In this document: in pieces, positions 8,275 through 16,664 of the stretch
Numbering within the stretch: position 1 is the stretch's first letter
Layout of the letters: each line of letters begins with the position of its first letter
Assembly: GCF_008304605.1 (NCBI RefSeq)
Contig: NZ_PIJY01000021.1
Location: 50,063 to 114,062 of the forward strand
DNA from: Oceanobacillus polygoni
GTDB lineage: Bacteria; Bacillota; Bacilli; Bacillales; Amphibacillaceae
Direction: 5' to 3'
Length of the DNA stretch: 64,000 bases
Notes under the pieces: model-generated
The model's input: the letters and a program-made list of their open reading frames with translations, nothing else
Databases searched by the model: none
Told to the model about the DNA's origin: nothing
Position numbers and translations under genes: made by a program

Positions 8275-9762
8275 ATGCAATTAACGAAATATAACTTGAA
8301 ACCAAAAGTGCAGGAGTTTTTGAAAGGTGTAAAGGAACTATATATCAACGGGGAGCATGTACCGGCAATTAGTGGGAAAACATTTGATGTCGTTGATCCT
8401 GCAACAGAAGATGTCATTGCGAAGGTAAGTGAAGCACAAGCTGAGGATATTGATAAAGCGGTTCAAGCAGCAAGGAAAGCCTTTGATGAAGGTGCATGGA
8501 CTAAAATGTCAGCTGCAGAACGTTCACGTCTTATTTATAAGTTTGCTGACCTTCTTGAAGAAAACCGTGACGAACTGGCTCAACTTGATTCATTAGATAA
8601 TGGAAAGCCTTATGAGGTTGCTTTAACAGATGATATTGATGGGACGATTGAGCAATTCCGATATTATGCTGGATGGGCTACGAAGTTATTAGGAAAAACG
8701 ACACCTGCTTCACCTGATTATGTCACATACACTGTCCATGAACCCGTTGGAGTGGTAGGTCAAATCATACCGTGGAATTTCCCACTCTTAATGGCTGCAT
8801 GGAAACTCGGCTCTGCACTTGCTGCTGGATGTACCGTTGTCATAAAGCCTGCTCAGGAAACGCCACTTTCACTTCTATATGCTGCAAAGCTATTTGAAGA
8901 GGCTGGATTCCCAGATGGAGTGATTAATATAGTTCCTGGTGACGGGCCGGTTGCAGGAAATGCACTTACAACACATGAAGGTATCGATAAAATTGCCTTT
9001 ACTGGATCAACCGCAACAGGAAAAGAAGTGATGCATAAAGCAGCCGACCAAGTTAAAGATATTACACTTGAACTTGGAGGTAAATCTCCTAGCATTATTT
9101 TAGAAGACGCGAATTTAGAAGATGCAATTGAAGGCGCATTCAATGGAACGATGTATAATCACGGGCAAAATTGTAGTGCTACTACTCGCATCTACGTTCA
9201 CCGCAAACATTATGATACTGTAGTCGAGGCTTTAGTAGAGCGAGTGAACCAATTAAAATTAGGACCTGGAATGGATCCAGAAACAGATATGGGGCCACTT
9301 GTTTCAGCAAAACAGCAACAAAGAGTGCTTCGCTTCATTGAACAAGGGAAAAAAGAAGGTGCTCGCCTCGTTACTGGTGGAAAAGGATCAACTAAAGGGT
9401 ATTTTGTAGAACCTACTATTTTTGTAGATGTCCAAGATGATATGGTAATTGCACGTGAAGAAATTTTTGGACCCGTAATGGCAGTATTTGTCTTTGATAC
9501 AGTAGAAGAAGTCATCAGACGGGCAAACGATAGCGATTACGGTCTTGCTGCAAGTGTTTGGACAGAAAACATCAAAACAGGTCACTATATCGCAAATAAA
9601 CTTAAAGCAGGTTCAGTATGGATAAACGACTTTGGTTTAGAATGGGAAACCATGCCATTTGGTGGATATAAAAAATCTGGTATCGGTCGTGAAATGGGTG
9701 GAGAGTATGGACTTGCGAACTATACTGAGGTAAAGAGTGTATTTGTAAATATCAAACAGTAG
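8275..9762 (+). CDS. Aldehyde dehydrogenase, probably 2-oxoglutarate semialdehyde dehydrogenase
   Basis: A 495-residue NAD(P)-dependent aldehyde dehydrogenase. The active-site residues are Asn168 (PWNFP), Glu266 (LELGGK) and nucleophile Cys300 (GQNCSA). The cofactor loop is FTGSTATGK (about 242-250). It is roughly 75% identical to the dehydrogenase at 36765-38267 and colinear with it. It follows the lyase by 19 bases, so it should oxidise the lyase product, 2-oxoglutarate semialdehyde, to 2-oxoglutarate. Automatic annotation may call it betaine aldehyde dehydrogenase; no choline oxidation gene is nearby. Confidence 0.82.
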   Translation: MQLTKYNLKPKVQEFLKGVKELYINGEHVPAISGKTFDVVDPATEDVIAKVSEAQAEDIDKAVQAARKAFDEGAWTKMSAAERSRLIYKFADLLEENRDELAQLDSLDNGKPYEVALTDDIDGTIEQFRYYAGWATKLLGKTTPASPDYVTYTVHEPVGVVGQIIPWNFPLLMAAWKLGSALAAGCTVVIKPAQETPLSLLYAAKLFEEAGFPDGVINIVPGDGPVAGNALTTHEGIDKIAFTGSTATGKEVMHKAADQVKDITLELGGKSPSIILEDANLEDAIEGAFNGTMYNHGQNCSATTRIYVHRKHYDTVVEALVERVNQLKLGPGMDPETDMGPLVSAKQQQRVLRFIEQGKKEGARLVTGGKGSTKGYFVEPTIFVDVQDDMVIAREEIFGPVMAVFVFDTVEEVIRRANDSDYGLAASVWTENIKTGHYIANKLKAGSVWINDFGLEWETMPFGGYKKSGIGREMGGEYGLANYTEVKSVFVNIKQ

Positions 9763-9770
9763 CCATTATT

Positions 9771-9813
9771 AAAAACTCTTGGAAGCTTTAATTGCTCTCC
9801 AAGAGTTTTTAAC
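9771..9813 (+). terminator. Rho-independent terminator
   Basis: A perfect 13-bp stem pairs 9771-9783 with 9798-9810 (14-base loop) and ends in a T run. It closes the TRAP operon and leaves the XRE-cupin gene as a separate unit. Confidence 0.85.
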
Positions 9814-9888
9814 TATAGTATAATATTAAGAACTGATTGAACTGTACATAAAAAACAAAAAAGACAAGAAGAATGGGTTGATTTGTTA

Positions 9889-10425
9889 ATGGATAACAAT
9901 AAATTAGGAATTGAAATTAAACAGATACGTAAAAATAAAAAATTAACTCTGAGAGAAGTAAGTGAACGGAGTGGTCTTTCAAAAAGTTTCCTCTCACAGG
10001 TGGAAAGAGGAATTAGTTCTGTAACATTTACATCATTACGAAAGATTTCTGAAGGGTTGGGGGTGAATATTAGTCTGTTTTTTGAAACTGAAGAAGAAAC
10101 TCAGTCAATAAAGAAACTGCCGTTTAAAAAAAATGCAATGCAACCCAATTTTACATACACAAGTCTTGTTGGCAATATGAAATCTCCACAATTTTATCCA
10201 GCACGTATTGAATTGAAAGCTGGAGAATCCCATACAACTACGTATAGACACCATGGTCAGGAGTTTGTCTATGTGTTAGAGGGTCAATTAAAAGTTGTCT
10301 TAAATAGCCATGAAGAGACTTTATATGCTCATGAATCATTACATATTGATTCTGCAGAAGAACATATTTGGTATAATGATACAGATTATCCGGTTGTATT
10401 ACTTGTAGTCAGCACTAATAATTGA
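9889..10425 (+). CDS. XRE-family regulator with C-terminal cupin sensor
   Basis: About 178 residues. A helix-turn-helix occupies residues 5-60 (the block LREVSERSGLSKSFLSQVERG is a clear HTH_3 recognition region), and a cupin_2 domain spans about residues 105-175, with HHGQEFVYVLEGQLKV and a late HIW strand. In this family the cupin senses a small metabolite and the HTH binds operators near its own and neighbouring catabolic genes. I chose the ATG at 9889; a TTG two codons earlier (9883) is possible, and neither has a strong ribosome-binding site. It probably controls the preceding TRAP/lyase/dehydrogenase operon. Confidence 0.85.
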   Translation: MDNNKLGIEIKQIRKNKKLTLREVSERSGLSKSFLSQVERGISSVTFTSLRKISEGLGVNISLFFETEEETQSIKKLPFKKNAMQPNFTYTSLVGNMKSPQFYPARIELKAGESHTTTYRHHGQEFVYVLEGQLKVVLNSHEETLYAHESLHIDSAEEHIWYNDTDYPVVLLVVSTNN

Positions 10426-10775
10426 GTATATCAAAGATGCAGAGAAACGGATTGGTTACTTGATATTTCTTGAGTTTTATAAAATATTGCTGGAAATCAA
10501 CTCCTTAAGGACGAAGGAATAGTTGGGTTTGTCCGTTTAGTGAATAGACAAAGACTTTCTTCTTTGCATCCTCTATACTTACTAGATAATTATTTTAATA
10601 CAATATAGCAAATTATTTGAAGCATAAATCGAAGTGCATAAAGTTTCACATAGTTGTAAAGAAATCTTAGCTCGAATGTTTTTTACTAGAAAGAGAGTGT
10701 ACCTCAAGTTAGAGCTTTATTATAAGCAGTTAATTAGCTGATATAAATGCTCTTTCTTGTAAAGCTGGAATCTTA

Positions 10776-10891
10776 TATATACGTATGAGAAAGATGACCC
10801 GAAAGGAGACTTCGGTCGCCAGAAAAGACAGCGATAAGTAATTCAAGTGCTCTTAGAAAAAGGGACAACCATTTCCGGTTTAACTATTTTC
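10776..10891 (+). pseudogene. Decayed fragment of an LCP (LytR-CpsA-Psr) gene
   Basis: Translation reads YIRMRK, then after a one-base frameshift near 10793 DDPKGDFGR, QKRQR, a TAA stop at 10835, and VIQVLLEKGTTISGLT. This is colinear with the arginine-rich core of the LCP gene at the left edge (YVRMRKQDPNGDFGR, RQRQVIEGIINKG). The stop falls exactly on the residue that is Gln in the intact protein, which fits a CAA to TAA change. No LCP sequence is recognisable further up- or downstream. The rest of the 10426-11004 gap holds nothing I can name. Confidence 0.8.
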
Positions 10892-11004
10892 CAGGTCTAT
10901 TTATGATTAGTAATCGTCCATTTTCTAAATCCTCATCTAAGACTTTAGCCATTTTTAGAAAAGAACGCTCACAAAGAATCAGATTGTTCTTTCAAAGTAT
11001 GCGA

Positions 11005-11412
11005 TTAGTTTCGTTTGTCTAAAATATCTCGAATGATCTCTGTGTGCACACCGGCCCATGCTTTTTCTTTAAAATGTAGAATCAAGCTAATCGAGAGTAA
11101 AATTAAGTAAATAACAGAGAAAATCATCCAATTTGAACTCCCATCGTGGAAGAGGAAGTTTTCCAATGGATTCGCAAAGAGAAAGAGCAGCCACGGTATG
11201 GCTGTAGCAAATATTGGAATGATTCCAATTCCGCTCTTTTCTTTCACGATTTGGTAATAAATTAATTGTAACGTTTCACTGTCAAGCAATAGATAAAATT
11301 CTTTTAAGGTAGCCGTTTCCTTTAAATATCGGCTCTTTTTTATGTCTTCAATTGGCATCTCTTTTAGTCGAAGATAGAGTTTATGTGCATCTCCACGCAT
11401 AGAAAATTTCAT
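11005..11412 (-). CDS. Hypothetical membrane protein with cytoplasmic N-terminal region
   Basis: A 135-residue protein I do not recognise. The first 65 residues are soluble, helical and charged (SMRGDAHKLYLRLKEMPIED and following). Two membrane helices follow at about 71-89 and 97-115, and the C-terminal tail is basic/acidic. The ATG at 11412 is preceded by a very strong GAGGAGGAG sequence at good spacing, so it is translated. It is a single gene, divergent from the PucR regulator. Confidence 0.7.
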   Translation of the reverse strand: MKFSMRGDAHKLYLRLKEMPIEDIKKSRYLKETATLKEFYLLLDSETLQLIYYQIVKEKSGIGIIPIFATAIPWLLFLFANPLENFLFHDGSSNWMIFSVIYLILLSISLILHFKEKAWAGVHTEIIRDILDKRN

Positions 11413-11844
11413 GGGAACTCCTCCTCACATATAAAACTTGCACTACTACCATTTGTAAAATAGAAAAAATAATACATTGGAATATGAACGCTTCCTTTAC
11501 AAACAGCGCATTCTTTTATGTCAAAGCGGGAAGTGATAAATAGTAAATGAATCCGAATGGATCTATTTTCGAAATCGAAGTCATTTTTATTGCGTGCCTT
11601 AAACTTTGTATACGTTTTATAGTTGTGCCATCATATTTATTTTGAGATTTTTGTTTGTACTTACAAATCCCATCCATTGCACTGTTTCCTCGTTAAGTCC
11701 ATGATTCTCATAAGTAGTCGTTATTATCCATTCTTAGGCATAGTATGGTTAAAGGATGTTGTCATTCAACAAGATAATTAACCAATCGTTGAAGAACGGT
11801 TATCCAAGAACTGCAATTCCGATTTTAACTGAACTGAAAAGTTG

Positions 11845-11854
11845 CGGTTAACCG
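11845..11854. promoter_or_regulatory. palindrome upstream of pucR-type gene (candidate operator)
   Basis: A perfect 10-bp palindrome, CGGTTAACCG, lies 45 bases before the regulator start. Its half AACGGTTA also occurs at 11795-11802 in inverted orientation to 11849-11856. Related ACGGTTAT/ATAACGGT copies occur at 13645-13652 and 13679-13686, upstream of the M24 enzyme gene. The rest of 11413-11844 shows no gene. Confidence 0.35.
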
Positions 11855-11899
11855 TTTTTGGTAATCGCTTTAATCATTAAGTATTGGGGGGAGGACAAC

Positions 11900-13609
11900 A
11901 TGAGGTTAACAATGGAAGATGTACTGAATAGAGAGATGCTGGAAAATGCGAAAATTATAACAGGACAAAATGTTGCAAGCGAACGATATGTTCAATGGAT
12001 ATCCGTCATGGAGATGCCCGTCGAAAATTTTGTTCGTAAAAATGAAGTCGTATTAACAACTGCTATTGGATGCAGTGATGATGTAACCGTTTTAAAAAGT
12101 TTTGTGCAAGCTATTATAGACGCAGAGGCATCAGCTTTATTAATTGCTACGGGTAGATATATATTTGATATTCCTAGTGAGGTTATTGAATTAGCGGAGA
12201 AACAAAATTTTATGATAATTGAACTTCCATGGGAAATCCGTTTTGCAAGTATTGTGGAAGAAGTTATGAAAGAGATTAACGATATTAACTATAAGGAGCG
12301 GGAAAAATCAGAGAAAGTTCAGCAAGCGTTTTTTAAGCTGATTTTAAAGGATACAGCACTGCAACCGATCGCGAAATTTATCCAAAGAAAGGTTGGCTGT
12401 TCGATTGTTATTACGAATCGAACAGGAGATATTCAAGAAAAAGGAATACATACACAGGAATTCATTCAGAAATGGGAGGATTACGTTTTACAAGGCGTCT
12501 TTCCAGCGAAAAAAGATTCTGCTCTATTAACTCGTGATCCAATGTTTCAGAAATTCCACATGATTGAATTAGAGCGTCAAACTGTACTGCAGCTCCCAGT
12601 ACTTCATATTTTAGGGAATCCGCAAGGCTATCTTTTTGTAATCATACCTGCTGATACCAATACCGAAGCATTTTTAACACAGTATCGAGTAAACGTATTG
12701 GAACACGCTGCTACAACAATAGCACTTTGGTTTTCAAGAAAAAACGCGATTGAAGAAACAAAAATGCGACTTCACAGTGATTTTGTACAGGAGCTTGCAA
12801 AAGGGGAATTTTCGACTTATGAACAAGCGCATGCACGCGCAACATTATTAGGGTATCGTATTAATGTTCCATACGTATGTATGGTAGGGATCCCTGAGAA
12901 TCTTAGGGAACTTTTTCGTAAACAAAAACAAGATCATTTTTCCTATGAAAATTGGCTGGAGAACATGATTCTTTATATCAGGGAAGAAATTTATTATGCA
13001 GCACAATCATTGAATCGAGAAGTAATGATGACCTATCAAGAAGAACAACTGCTACTATTCTTAGAAATCCCTTGTAAAAATGAAAATGAAAATGCTACAA
13101 ATTTTTTGGATTTAGTAGAGAGAAGGTTAGTGAATTTACTACCTGGGGTTGTATTATCATGGGGGATTGGAAGCTATGGGGAAGGGTATCAAGGATTTTC
13201 AGAGAGTTATCAGCATGCAAGGGTTGCTTTAACGATCGGGAGGCGTAAAAAAGGAATCGGGCACCGGATGTTGCATGAACACACTCGAGTGGATCGTGTC
13301 CTGTTAAATCTCGTACAAATTCAGGAAATGAAAGAAATCATGATGACGACGATTGAACCGCTTGTTCAATATGATGGGCAGCGGAATATGGATTTAATTG
13401 GTACATTTCGTACATTTAACAAATTCCGTGGGAATGTAAGTCAAACAGCTCGTGTCTTGAATTTGCATCGACAATCCTTGTTGTATCGACTTCGAAAAAT
13501 TGAATCGCTCACAGGGCTTTCGCTCGTTGATCCAGATGATTTATTTTTATTAGATTTAAGCATCAAGACTTGGCGGATAGGTGTATATGAACCGGGAGAG
13601 AAAACATAA
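11900..13609 (+). CDS. PucR-family transcriptional regulator
   Basis: About 569 residues from the ATG at 11900, which has GGGGGGAGG upstream; the frame is open further 5' but without a better start. The N-terminal PucR sensory domain (about 1-125) begins MRLTMEDVLNREMLENAKIITG. A degenerate central region follows, and a C-terminal PucR helix-turn-helix (about 500-560) contains FRGNVSQTARVLNLHRQSLLYRLRKIE. Family members activate purine or amino-acid derived catabolic genes. It sits immediately before the ectoine-hydrolase-like and PLP enzyme genes in the same orientation and is their probable activator. Confidence 0.88.
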   Translation: MRLTMEDVLNREMLENAKIITGQNVASERYVQWISVMEMPVENFVRKNEVVLTTAIGCSDDVTVLKSFVQAIIDAEASALLIATGRYIFDIPSEVIELAEKQNFMIIELPWEIRFASIVEEVMKEINDINYKEREKSEKVQQAFFKLILKDTALQPIAKFIQRKVGCSIVITNRTGDIQEKGIHTQEFIQKWEDYVLQGVFPAKKDSALLTRDPMFQKFHMIELERQTVLQLPVLHILGNPQGYLFVIIPADTNTEAFLTQYRVNVLEHAATTIALWFSRKNAIEETKMRLHSDFVQELAKGEFSTYEQAHARATLLGYRINVPYVCMVGIPENLRELFRKQKQDHFSYENWLENMILYIREEIYYAAQSLNREVMMTYQEEQLLLFLEIPCKNENENATNFLDLVERRLVNLLPGVVLSWGIGSYGEGYQGFSESYQHARVALTIGRRKKGIGHRMLHEHTRVDRVLLNLVQIQEMKEIMMTTIEPLVQYDGQRNMDLIGTFRTFNKFRGNVSQTARVLNLHRQSLLYRLRKIESLTGLSLVDPDDLFLLDLSIKTWRIGVYEPGEKT

Positions 13610-13904
13610 ATGCAGGAGCTTATTGATTATCTAACTAAAATTGGACGGTTATATAGATCTGGCAGATAGCCGATTTTTATAACGGTCTATTTATTTTTCA
13701 AAATCATTTCTCGATTAAATAAAGACAACGCAGCATCTTGTTCCATTGTGAACTTCATCGATTTTAAATGTTGTCTATAAAATCAGTTTAATGTTCATAC
13801 AATTTGGCAGATGATTAATTTTTTCAACCTTACTATACTGTAGTTACAGCACGGATACAAAAAATGAATCATTAAATTTTGCTGAACGAGGGAGGAATGT
13901 CCCT

Positions 13905-15119
13905 ATGTCATTTGGAACAGCTGAGTATAAAAGGCGAATTCGAAAAACAAAGGAGAGGATGGCAACAGAAGGGATTGACGTGTTGCTCATTACAGACCCG
14001 GCAAATATGAATTACTTGTCTGGGTATGATGCTTGGTCCTTTTATGTTCATCAAATGCTAGTCATTATTAATGATGATGAGCAACCATTATGGATTGGCA
14101 GGGGAATGGATAGAAACGCAGCAAAAGTAACAACATGGCTTTATGATGAAAACATTATTCCTTACCCAGATGATTATGTCCAATCCGATACGAAACACCC
14201 GATGGACTTTGTGGCATGTATTTTAACACAAATTGGCCAAGGTAACCGTGCCATTGGAGTTGAAATGGAAAGCTATTATTTTACAGCAAAATGTTACCAA
14301 CAATTGCAAAAAGGATTACCAAATGCAATATTGAAAGATGCAACACTTCTCGTAAATTGGGTTCGCATTGTTAAATCGAATGCAGAGATTGAATATATGA
14401 AACGAGCAGCAGTCATTGTGGAAAAAGCAATGATGGATGGAATTGGCTTAATTAAGGAAGGTGTTCGGGAATGTGATGTTGCTGCGAAAATTTTCCATAC
14501 GCAAATCACTGGAACCGATGCATTCGGAGGAGATTATCCAGCAATTATGCCTTTACTTCCATCAGGAGATAAAAATTCAACACCACACTTAACGTGGACG
14601 GATAAACGTTATAAGCGTGGTGATGCGGTAATCTTAGAATTAGCCGGTTGTTACAAACGTTACCATTCACCCCTAGCACGAACAGTAAATATCGGCCAAC
14701 CAAACGATAAATTTATAACACTTTCAAACCTGGTTGTAGAAGGTTTAAACGCTTGTCTTGACATGATAAAGCCAGGGATTTACTGTGAGGAAATTGAAGA
14801 GACGTGGAGAAAAGCAATCGAGAAAAGTGGCATTATTAAAGATTCGCGTCTAGGTTATTCGATGGGATTGAATTATCCTCCTGACTGGGGAGAACATACA
14901 GCAAGTATTCGTAAAGGAGACAAAACAATTCTCCAGCCGAATATGACCTTCCATCTTATCCCGGGGATATGGTTAGATCAATATGGTTTTGAAGCAAGTG
15001 AATCAATTCGCATTACGGAAACTGGCTGTGAAACATTTGCAAAACTGCCAAGAGAGTTGTTTATCAAGGACGGCGTTTTATCAAAAAGTGAGACGCATAT
15101 AGGATTAGAGGAGGTATAG
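13905..15119 (+). CDS. M24-fold hydrolase, ectoine hydrolase (DoeA)-like
   Basis: A 404-residue 'pita-bread' protein with a creatinase N-domain (residues 1-150, LLITDPANMNYLSGYDAWSF) and a C-domain (160-395). The metallo-peptidase ligands are altered. The first Asp is Glu245 in LELAG, the second is in YHSPLART, and the usual EPGIY Glu region is FHLIPGIW. This points to a metal-independent amidohydrolase, as in creatinase and DoeA/EutD, which opens the ectoine ring to N-acetyl-diaminobutyrate. The GYDAWSFYVHQ and WGEHTAS segments fit my recollection of DoeA. No doeB-type deacetylase is adjacent; instead a trans-sulfuration PLP enzyme follows. Fold certain; substrate probable. Confidence 0.7.
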   Translation: MSFGTAEYKRRIRKTKERMATEGIDVLLITDPANMNYLSGYDAWSFYVHQMLVIINDDEQPLWIGRGMDRNAAKVTTWLYDENIIPYPDDYVQSDTKHPMDFVACILTQIGQGNRAIGVEMESYYFTAKCYQQLQKGLPNAILKDATLLVNWVRIVKSNAEIEYMKRAAVIVEKAMMDGIGLIKEGVRECDVAAKIFHTQITGTDAFGGDYPAIMPLLPSGDKNSTPHLTWTDKRYKRGDAVILELAGCYKRYHSPLARTVNIGQPNDKFITLSNLVVEGLNACLDMIKPGIYCEEIEETWRKAIEKSGIIKDSRLGYSMGLNYPPDWGEHTASIRKGDKTILQPNMTFHLIPGIWLDQYGFEASESIRITETGCETFAKLPRELFIKDGVLSKSETHIGLEEV

Positions 15120-15235
15120 AAGTGCTCTAGATTCCCAAGGTCAGTGGAATAAGAGCAAAAAACCTGAAAGGAATTTAGGGTGGGAAGTTTTCGAATGAAT
15201 GAGCAGTACGATTAAATGAATGGGGAGTGGGCCAT

Positions 15236-16426
15236 ATGACAAACCAAAACATGAAAATGGGTACAAAAGCAGTATGGGCAGGAGAAAAGGAATATTTAGT
15301 ACATGGTGCAACACAGGTACCAGTTGTTCTTAGTGTAGCATACAACTACGATGATATGGATGAGTGGTATGATGTAGCAACAGGAAAGAAAAAAGGGCAT
15401 ATTTATGGTCGAAATACCAATCCAACTGTACAATCTTTTGAAGACAAAATGAAGGCACTTGAAGGATCAGAAGCAGCAACAAGTTTTTCAACTGGCATGG
15501 CTGCGATCAGTAATATTTTCTCTACATTTTTAGTACCAGGAGACCGTATTGTTTCTATTAAAGATACCTACGGTGGAACCAATAAAATCTTTACGGAATT
15601 TTTACCGCGTCAACAAATCGACGTCGTTCTTTGTGAAACAGGAAATCATGAACAAATCGAATCAGAAGTAGCAAAGGGCTGTAAAATCTTATATTTAGAA
15701 ACACCTACCAACCCAACCGTTAAAATTACGGATATTGAACGTATGGCAAAAGCGGGACATGAAGCTGGGGCACTCGTGATTGTTGATAACACATTTGGAA
15801 CTCCGATTAATCAAAATCCACTTTCACTTGGTGTCGATTTAGTTCTCCATAGTGCAACGAAATTTCTGGGCGGTCACGCAGATGCACTAGGTGGGGTTGT
15901 GTGTGGTTCACAAGAGCTTGTTGAAAAAATTTATCATTATCGTGAAATTAACGGTGCGACGATGGACCCAATGGCCGCTTATTTAACGTTGCGCGGAATG
16001 AAAACGCTCCATTTACGTGTTAGACAGCAGTGTGCAAATGCAATGGAACTAGCAAAATATTTACAAACAAAGGATTTAGTAGAAGCCGTTTATTATCCTG
16101 GTCTTGAAACACATCCAAATCATGAGATTGCGAAAAAACAAATGAAGGATTTTGGTGGTATGCTTAGTTTTGCGGTAAAAGGTGGAATCGATACAGTAAG
16201 AGATCTCCTTCCAAAACTCCAACTTGCTAACCGTGCAGCAAATCTCGGGGCAGTTGAAACAACAGTGGGACCTGCTCGTACGACAAGCCATATTGAATGT
16301 ACACCAGAAGAACGTGCTGCAATGGGTATTCCTGAAGGCTTAATCCGGGTGTCTTGCGGTATTGAGGATATTGATGATTTAATTGCAGATTTTGAGCAAG
16401 CATTTAACTATGTTGAAAGTGTTTAG
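15236..16426 (+). CDS. Cys/Met metabolism PLP enzyme (cystathionine gamma-synthase/lyase family)
   Basis: 396 residues from the ATG at 15236, which lies 8 bases after GGGGAG; a GTG at 15227 overlaps that site and is less likely. Fold-type I PLP enzyme: SFSTGMAA phosphate-binding loop (about 83-90), Asp184 pairing with the pyridine nitrogen in VIVDNTFGTP, and Schiff-base Lys209 in HSATKFLGG. Family members perform gamma- or beta-elimination/replacement on gamma-substituted 2-aminobutyrates. It follows the M24 enzyme by about 115 bases that contain a hairpin but no T run, so co-transcription is likely. The context suggests action on a product of the M24 enzyme rather than methionine biosynthesis. 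Confidence 0.85.
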   Translation: MTNQNMKMGTKAVWAGEKEYLVHGATQVPVVLSVAYNYDDMDEWYDVATGKKKGHIYGRNTNPTVQSFEDKMKALEGSEAATSFSTGMAAISNIFSTFLVPGDRIVSIKDTYGGTNKIFTEFLPRQQIDVVLCETGNHEQIESEVAKGCKILYLETPTNPTVKITDIERMAKAGHEAGALVIVDNTFGTPINQNPLSLGVDLVLHSATKFLGGHADALGGVVCGSQELVEKIYHYREINGATMDPMAAYLTLRGMKTLHLRVRQQCANAMELAKYLQTKDLVEAVYYPGLETHPNHEIAKKQMKDFGGMLSFAVKGGIDTVRDLLPKLQLANRAANLGAVETTVGPARTTSHIECTPEERAAMGIPEGLIRVSCGIEDIDDLIADFEQAFNYVESV

Positions 16427-16605
16427 GTAGTTTAATGGTTTACTTGATTGTTAAAAATATTGAAATTTAGGGTTTGCTATAATTGCCTAAAATCTAGTGA
16501 TTTTTCAGCTTGGCGATATTAACTTTTTGAGCTTCCTGCTTCCCTGGTTAATCCAGGTAAGGTAGGGATGGCACCGATATTTGCATAAGGAATCATTCCA
16601 GAAAT

Positions 16606-16640
16606 AAAAACACTCACAAAAGTAGCAAGTGAGTGTTTTT
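16606..16640. terminator. bidirectional terminator between convergent units
   Basis: AAAAACACTCAC (16606-16617) pairs perfectly with GTGAGTGTTTTT (16629-16640), with A and T runs on both flanks. It serves the PLP-enzyme operon and the broken helicase on the other strand. Confidence 0.88.
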
Positions 16641-16664
16641 GTCTATAAGAGAACGGTCTGCTTC

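Noticed and set aside
8275..9762. Annotation as betaine aldehyde dehydrogenase
   Set aside because: No choline dehydrogenase or betaine regulator nearby; it is paired with the lyase and paralogous to the dehydrogenase at 36765.
16427..16605. Minus-strand stretch reading ISGMIPYANIGAIPTLPGLT and a short tail to a stop
   Set aside because: It looks like a protein C-terminus, but I cannot assign a family, it has no start, and it overlaps the terminator. It may be another relic, not supported enough to list.
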